This document shows positions 57,309 to 64,000 of a stretch of 64,000 nucleotides of DNA, one piece after another. The DNA comes from Dipteris shenzhenensis. Lineage: Eukaryota; Polypodiophyta; Polypodiopsida; Gleicheniales. The translations under genes were made by a program, and so were the position numbers. The first letter of the stretch is position 1, and each line of letters starts with the position of its first letter. The notes beneath the pieces are model-generated. The model saw only the letters and a program-made list of their open reading frames with translations, was not told the DNA's origin and did not search any database. Location: NCBI GenBank assembly GCA_047967505.1, contig CM106538.1. One strand, written 5' to 3'.

Positions 57309-60300
57309 AAGACCATCGAGGACACATAGGGATTTTATGACGCCTCAGCACTAATCCTAGAGAGAAGCATGGGCCATATAGAAGTTCTCATCCGGATGAA
57401 ACTTGCACGCCGATCGAACTGACAGGGCAAGGAAAACTTCTACGATGAATGCATGATGCTGGCTAGGAACGAAGCATAGAAATCGAGCACAAACACTAAG
57501 ATCAGCGGCAACAGAACACCAGCATGAGGCAATAAGGAAAGCTTAGTCGTTCTCACTTAGGGGATTTGGGCCAGCACCTTCAACCATACATATAGAAGGT
57601 CGCAGGTGAAAAACTTTGTCAATCCCCACTTCCAAATGCCATCGAACTACCGAAGGAGGATAGAGAGCCACTCAAGAAAATCAACGTGAACACGGTTGAC
57701 AAAACCCACAACAAGCCAATACGGAATGGAGCAAGAGTGACACAATTGACGTGCCAACATTCAAAACCAAGTCACCTGATAAATAAAAACGAGATAGCAA
57801 GTCCAAAGATAAAACCGGAAGCCATGAACATTGGAAGAGACTAACCCGTGAAACAGAAGAGAAACGATAAATGATCTAACATAAGAACCATGGAAGACGC
57901 ACAAGAAGAGCAAGAACTTAGATTGAAAAAACCTTTCGCAATCCAACCAACACCAATACGAGTTCAGCACAGTAAACCATCTTGAAGAGCCATCCCAACT
58001 CCTTTGAGGAACAAAGTTATTCAGCAACGAGAAGGACAGGAGCACGAGCAGACGAGGAAATACATGAAAGGGTGACAATCAAAGAGTTGAGAAAGGAACC
58101 AAAGCTTGGAGGACGAATCGCAGATATCATAAGGCAAGATAAGCGTGCATTGCAAGAACGGCCACTACACTTGATGCATGAGGATCCATGAACAAAGGCG
58201 CATTGAGAGTGGAGTTCCTCACATCAGCTCGAACCATAAACATGGGAGGTTATTGAATGTCTTTTTAGAACAGACGAAGCTAGGCTTCTGTCATTTGATA
58301 AACCGCTTTAGATACAGTGAGAATGAGCCCTCCCAAGAGAGATAGCTTCACACTGGCGCTCTAAGGAGCAAAGGAAACCAAAGCAGACTTATCATGCAGC
58401 CACCAAGGCAATCCAAATGAGGAGGAGGATGAGGGAAAACACCCAGCAAGGAAGGAGAAGTAGCTTAGCGATTAAGCCGTCAACATAACTATTGGCAGAG
58501 CTCTTTAAAATCACCTAACTATAATGAAACTGCTAGTTTAGATCAAGCCAAAATACGTGGTTATAGAAGGGCGTACTAGCAAAACATGCAAAGTCATCTA
58601 TACTTATAAATCTATTCTACTTTTTATTAACCATAAGCCTTGGACCATATTAGCCTCGAAATCTCAAATTAAAGCAAGAAGCGTCAGCCATAAACCATCC
58701 CTCATTTGAAATCGACCGTGAACTCTTTAGCTTAGCATCAAGCAACTGTACAACCATTTATTGAAATCGACAATTGAACTTTCTAACTCAGTATCTTATG
58801 TTACTTCAATCACATCATTATCATCAGTGCAACATCGATAGAAGGTGTTCGAGCATCAAAAAAGCTTCTAAGAATTTTAATGATCTATTCCGTAATCATC
58901 AAATAATTGACATAGCAAAAGAAGCCGAACTCCAACATGCAGCATCCTAAAACTCGTCCATTATCACCATTTTCAAGAACTTGTACGACCAAAAGCACTA
59001 ATCATCGACCAATCATACAAATAGCAAAAAAGGAGCCAATTGCCTAATTAAAGCAACCCATCATAGAGCTTAATAACATGCAAACCATAAAAAGTAAACA
59101 AATTTTGCTACATCTAAAACTAATATAAGAAGAAACCGCTGCCTTCTTTTAAATAACAAACGAGTCTTACGCCTAAAGCATAAGGAAGCAAAGGAATTTC
59201 GTTGGAGAACAAAAATTTGAAAGTACAACATCATCCTTATAATCTTTGCTCCCTAAGTATAATCTAATTCAAAAGGAAAGCAAACTATCTGACATGGGAG
59301 TATAGAATGACAAAGTGTTTTGTAAGTGATATCTGTTATGTAGTTTAAGCTTCATCAAAATTGAAGTTAATATAAGTTCTCCACTTAAATTGTTTGTGGA
59401 CTACGATTATCATTCCACAACAGATGTCATGTGAAAATTATTTGTTGTTCACCTAGTAAGCATGAAAGTTCACTGAACTTGGAAAATTCATAGGGTGGAG
59501 TCTGATCCTTCACACCAAATGACACACACTTGGTCGTGGTCTTTTGTAGTTGCATTGCAGTCTCCACATCGCATGCCATTTTGAAGCTAGTAGTATCCTG
59601 GTATGTCTTCTCAATGGTCATTCTTTGTAACTTGATATGAAAATTGCTCTTGCAAAACTAGAACAAAGCAAGAGAGAGCTAGATGCATTTTAATTGCTCT
59701 TTAATAGAAAGTATTGGTTCTTCTTGCTAAATTCCATAGAGTTTGAGTAGTAAATAACATGTGGTTGTAAATGTATGCGTAAAGTTTGTAAGTTGAAATA
59801 ATATGTGTTATATAAGAGTCCCTTTGGGTGAAAATTGCAAGTATCTTTGACACTCATCGGATACATATGTTTTTCATATTTTTATTGATGCCTCCCACTA
59901 GAGTCATTGCTTTCTCCACATTGTTTGAGGAAAGAGAGAATCCAAAAAATATCAATTGATATTATATCCTTTTTGAGACAACCATGATTTCTCTACCTAA
60001 GATTCCCTTGGTGAGTCTAAATTTTGCTTAGTGGGTTTCATACAAAACCAAATCATTTGTTTTCGTATTACTTACTACTTTATATGTTACCTTTAAATTT
60101 CATTTAGTATCTCGTTGACTCTAATGTTAGAATTGAAAGATATGGAGCTTTGGATACTTATGAATAACAATTAGTGGCACTAGGTTTGCACTAATAGGCA
60201 TTGAATTATCTCTGAAGGAATCGATTACATTTTTAGTGGCATTGTCCAACTCGCTAAATTCCTAGAAAAAGGGCACCGATGTTCTTGATTTCCATCTAGT

Positions 60301-60974
60301 TAGCTAGTTGAAGGAAGTTATGTCCATTTATTGGCTACTCATCTTGAGGCTAGCAGTCTTTGAAAATGCAAGATATTGACATTGTGTTCATGCACAATGT
60401 ATAAAGAGGAGCATGTTATTGGCTAGGTTTCAAAATTTAGATACGATTGGGATAAGAAGGCATTGAATGCATACACAAATGATACCCTTTACCTTTCCAG
60501 ATTGTCTCCAAACTATATGCACTGATATATGCAATTCATTTGGCAATTTCATAAAATTAATTCCCTAAATACCCTCACAATGATCGAATTCAATTGTATG
60601 TCTATTAGAGAGCAAGCTAGCATGATAAAATAAGAACTAACTAAAATATCTCACTATTTATAAAATTAGATTGAGCAAGGCTCACAGGTAACAAATACCA
60701 TGCAACAATGTGACATTGAACAATGACAAGAATTAAGTGCGAAGTACGGGTTGTATAAATGACTAAAAAGGGCCATCGTAATTTTCTATCAATGAGAATG
60801 CTATATGCAAAATCGTATTCAAAATTGGATTTAGCATGCATAAATGCCAATGCATATGCATTTGTGTGAAGATTTAGTGAATGAAAGCCCAAGACTAATG
60901 CCAATAGACTTATATCTTGGCAAGACTTTATATGGCTTATGCCATTAGAGTATTGTTAATTCTCTAGTAGTCCA
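57309..60974. other. Intergenic, nothing recognised
   Basis: About 3.7 kb without recognisable gene, LTR, microsatellite or tandem repeat. Short frames at 57761-58078 (minus, hydrophobic), 59427-59621 and 60641-60904 (both minus) show no motif and no neighbouring exon. The 58600-59300 part is strongly AT-rich. Confidence 0.5.
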
Positions 60975-62095
60975 TGGGATATGAAGAATAATGTCAAGTA
61001 GTCGAGATTAAGAGGGGCTTCTACTACTAAATGCATTGATTAATCATTGTCTTTTTCTCCAAGACCAAAATTTCATATAGAATAGATAATGTTATTTTGT
61101 GGATTGATTCCATCATTGGCCAACCACCCATTTTGTATATGCCATCACTTTCTATATCTTTGTTGCTTGTGTATTCTTTTGTTGCCACCTCACTGTAGAA
61201 AATCTAGTGTTCATGTGCATCTTCTTTACTTTCAGTTTTCTATGGGATGTGAAGAAAAATGTTTGATAGTCAGCATTTAAAAGGGCCTTTTGCTATTAAA
61301 TTTCATTGATTGAGCATTAATCTTTTTTCCCAAGCCAAAAATTGTTTTTTCCCCCTAAAAAGAAACAACTTTTATGGTGGTCATTTTGAAAGGTGTGAGA
61401 TGGGATGCTAGTCTACTGGAATGCCTATAGTGGAGTTGGGCAGTAAACCTGAGATCTGCCTTTAAAATGGGAGCAAGGACCTGGAACTTTAGGATAATAA
61501 AAGGGCCGGCTATTTGCAGGTTAAATGAGATGCAGAAGGTGGGCTACTGTCAGTCCGATGTGTTCTTTGTGTCGGAATGCCTCGGAGGATGTTATGCATT
61601 TGATATGGTCTTGTTTAATTTCTAAGCGTGTTTGGCTGGTTGTAGAAAGATTGGATTCCCTGTTCAGTTGAATTGAAAATTGGTGGTTTTGGGGATCGGG
61701 AGTGTTCGAAATAGCCAAGAGTGAGGAGGGGCTTTAGAGAGCAAGTTGTGCTCGGTAACCTTAAGCTTTGCTTATGTGATTTTGGGGTAACTCTTCGGAG
61801 GAGGGACTCATTGGTGTTGGCGGGTCTTTTGGGTGATCTTAGTCTGTGTCTTGGTTGATAGTAGGGTCTACTGTGCCTTTTGGGCATAGGTCACAGGAAA
61901 TTGTATGTTTCTATTGTGGATAGATTTCATCTTTAGCCCATGAACCCTTTCATAATGCCTTCACATTATTTTATACCTTTATTCCTTCTCCCACTGTTGT
62001 TCTTTCATGGACACCTTGATGAGTGTATTCATTTGTTACCACCTCACTTTACCAATTCACTTATTAATGCCCATCTTTTTTACTTTCATCATGGG
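60975..62095 (+). repeat. 270-bp tandem repeat interrupted by a LINE fragment
   Basis: Unit 1 (about 60975-61243) contains GAAGAATAATGT..., CATTGATTAATCATT, TTGTGGATTGATTCCATC and TTGCCACCTCACT. Unit 2 starts at 61244 with GATGTGAAGAAAAATGTTTG and CATTGATTGAGCATTAATC. It is then broken at about 61345-61365 and resumes near 61908 with ATTGTGGATAGATTTCATC, then TTACCACCTCACT, ending near 62090. The intervening roughly 550 bp holds the LINE fragment. Confidence 0.75.
61380..61720 (+). pseudogene. LINE 3'-end fragment inserted in the tandem repeat
   Basis: A plus-strand frame reads MCSLCRNASEDVMHLIWSC followed by LISKRVWLVVERLDSLF (about 61555-61665), matching the zinc-binding C-terminal motif of plant LINEs (C-x-x-C...E-D-x-x-H-x-x-x-x-C...W). 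It lacks upstream reverse transcriptase, as in a 5'-truncated insertion. Confidence 0.8.
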
Positions 62096-64000
62096 TGTCA
62101 TGCCACTCTACATCTTATCCCTCCTAAATGGATGTTGCCCTAGGGATGGGGGCTCACACAAGCATTGAGGAAACCATAAGTACTCTTAATGTCACGGAGT
62201 GAATTATGTTGGAAAAAGATTGAGCTTACATGAGTAGTGAAGGAAGGGTGGGCATCATAGGTCTCTGTTATATGCATTAGTGTTGTATAGTGATAAGTGA
62301 AGCTCATAGAAATATTACACCGGTAATAAAGAGCTCACCATTAGAAGCCACCAGTTGACTATGAAGTATGAAAGTCACTCTTTTAAATAAATGTGAAACA
62401 CAAGGAAGAGAAGCTTCTAGCATGTACCTTCTTAGGTTGTGCATTTCTTTACAAAATGTATTGGAATTGAAAAGGTTTGAATGCTGATTGTCTCTTAGAG
62501 TATGCTAGATGTGCCCCTGGACACATGGAAATTGGACCTATTTGTAAATATAATAAACCATTGTCGATAACTTTATTTCATTACCTTTATAGTAGGCCAA
62601 GGCCCTTGGATCATTAGGCCAACATATATGTTCAATGAATGCAATAAAGATTAGACATTTTAGCAAGTAGCTTATACATTGAGGCTTACACGATGCACGA
62701 AAATCTAAGTGACGGGTACATTGAATTAGGGCAACTTGGCTGTGGGTAACTAGTTTATGAGGTGATCCACAAACACGAGTAGAAGAGGTATGAGGGAAGC
62801 AAGCTTGGAAAGGAGGTCTAACAAAAAGAAGAGGCAGAAAGCAAGGCTTCATTAAAGGGGGGGGAGTCGGTGGGAGGGACACGTGGGAGCGGACTGATTG
62901 CCAGGTCATATCAGTCGAAAGGGGGTGGTTCGCAGAAAGGGATCAAGGAAAACTCGTGGGAATTTAAAGGGGGGACCATCACGACAACGATACTGTAGGA
63001 GATTCCCCACTACAGGAATCTCTGGGAATATCTTTTCAGAAAACCGCCGCGTCTTCTATCCAAATATTTATTTGTGGGATATGCTGTTGCCCGATCCAGC
63101 GATTTTTTAAAAAACAGAGAACAGAAATTTGAACTGTGCGTATTTATTTAAAATTTTGGGAAAAAGTAATGTAGAATCTGGGCGAATCGCGCCTGGGGGG
63201 CGCCGCGTAAGACCACGTTTCGCGAGCTTTTGACTGTAGCCTCCGTCTTCCACGCGGCGGGCGCCCATTTCCCTGGCAAGGATCTTCTCTCATCTCTCAT
63301 CCTTCTTAATCCCTTAAAATCTAGTTGTCCAACTTAAAACTTCGATTGCTCCAATGATATGTTGAGTCTGCTCTTGGAATGCCATAATGACCTAGTCGTT
63401 GGACGTAAATGCTCAACTAAGAGCCTGTAATTTAAGGGTATGGCTCATGCAAATACTATTAGTGATACTATTATTGTGGTTTAGGTGGCCCTCATTTGGC
63501 CTTGGAGCATACCATGAGTGTCATGAAAGTCTTGCCTCAATTCACCTCACCACTACCTTTTGACCCTCATTGCCCCTGATCTTGCGGTAACCATAGAGAT
63601 TCCCCAATTAGCTCCCAATTAAATTGCATGTTGATAGGTTTTTTTTTGTTTGTATCTCTAAGAAAAGGTGGAAGAAAATACAAAAAGAGACACTTCTTGA
63701 GCCTACATGCTCTTAGCATACATAATAATGTATAGCCTATACACTCGAAGTCTAAACGTTATGAGGTGGCCTCATGTGAGCCTAGGGCAGCTATAGAAGG
63801 TAATGCTTTTGGTCCTAGCTGTCACCCAAACTTGTAAAAAAGAATTCCATCATATCCCCAACGCAAACGCGGAAGGTACCGAGTCCCAACTACTCTTTTG
63901 AAAAAGGGCTGTCCCCGAGGCTGTGTTTTGCATTGGGATTGACTCCACAAGGGTGCCACGTCAGAGAGAAGGATTATAAACATCGATAGAAATTGCAAGA
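62096..64000. other. Intergenic, GC-rich patch, nothing recognised
   Basis: No gene recognised. A GC-rich patch at about 63175-63280 has CGCGCCTGGGGGGCGCCGCG, TTTCGCGAGC and GCGGCGGGCGCCC words, unlike the AT-rich surroundings. It might be the promoter of a gene beyond the window, but I see no coding frame near it. Confidence 0.45.

Noticed and set aside
57761-58078. 105-codon hydrophobic minus-strand frame
   Set aside because: Phe/Leu/Ser-rich with no conserved motif and no partner exon; could be decayed element sequence but cannot be supported.

Overview
The window is plant nuclear DNA. Two split genes with GT-AG introns carry land-plant-specific domain combinations, and plant-type Ty3/gypsy and Ty1/copia retrotransposons, a hAT DNA transposon and LINE fragments fill most of the rest. 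I cannot fix the lineage. Introns of roughly 70-210 bp, a GC-rich first exon and the heavy load of decayed elements would fit a non-seed vascular plant (lycophyte or fern), but that is a guess.

Layout. 1-3.9 kb: intergenic, small repeats. 4.08-8.19 kb (+): an eight-exon gene for a predicted 1089-residue protein with an HNH-nuclease-like core, a MYB/SANT-like segment and a long coiled coil. 8.2-13.4 kb: duplicated 3' flank, microsatellites, minisatellites. 13.4-25.1 kb (+): a decayed Ty3/gypsy element with LTRs of about 1.13 kb and two RNase H domains (Tat-type), interrupted at 18.7-21.8 kb by a 3.07 kb hAT transposon. 25.1-34.9 kb: remnants of another Ty3-type element (gag on the minus strand) split by a complete but dead Ty1/copia element (27,716-33,192, minus strand, TSD CTTTA). 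33.2-39.7 kb: simple arrays, G-rich and purine tracts, a 182-186 bp tandem repeat. 39.9-43.6 kb (minus): a gypsy reverse-transcriptase relic and, beyond it, a long decayed ORF of unknown family. 44.9-45.2 kb: a long CT tract running into a perfect 108-bp palindrome of alternating purine and pyrimidine. 45.6-48.4 kb (+): a rearranged LINE. 49.6-52.5 kb: pyrimidine tract, TTAGG-like array, a cluster of GAAACG/CGTTTC palindromes, small duplications. 52.75-54.71 kb (minus): a five-exon GARP/MYB transcription factor of the HHO/NIGT1/HRS1 family. 55-64 kb: intergenic with three LINE 3'-end fragments and a tandem repeat split by one of them.

Only the two host genes look intact. They lie about 44.5 kb apart, and nothing in the sequence ties them functionally. 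Every element coding region carries stops, frameshifts or lost catalytic residues. Several structures record the order of events: hAT inside gypsy, copia inside an older element, LINE inside a tandem repeat. The observations most worth a second look are the HNH plus MYB-like gene with its puzzling 5745-5823 segment, the decayed ORF at 39.9-42.1 kb, the palindrome at 45.0 kb and the GAAACG palindrome cluster at 51 kb.
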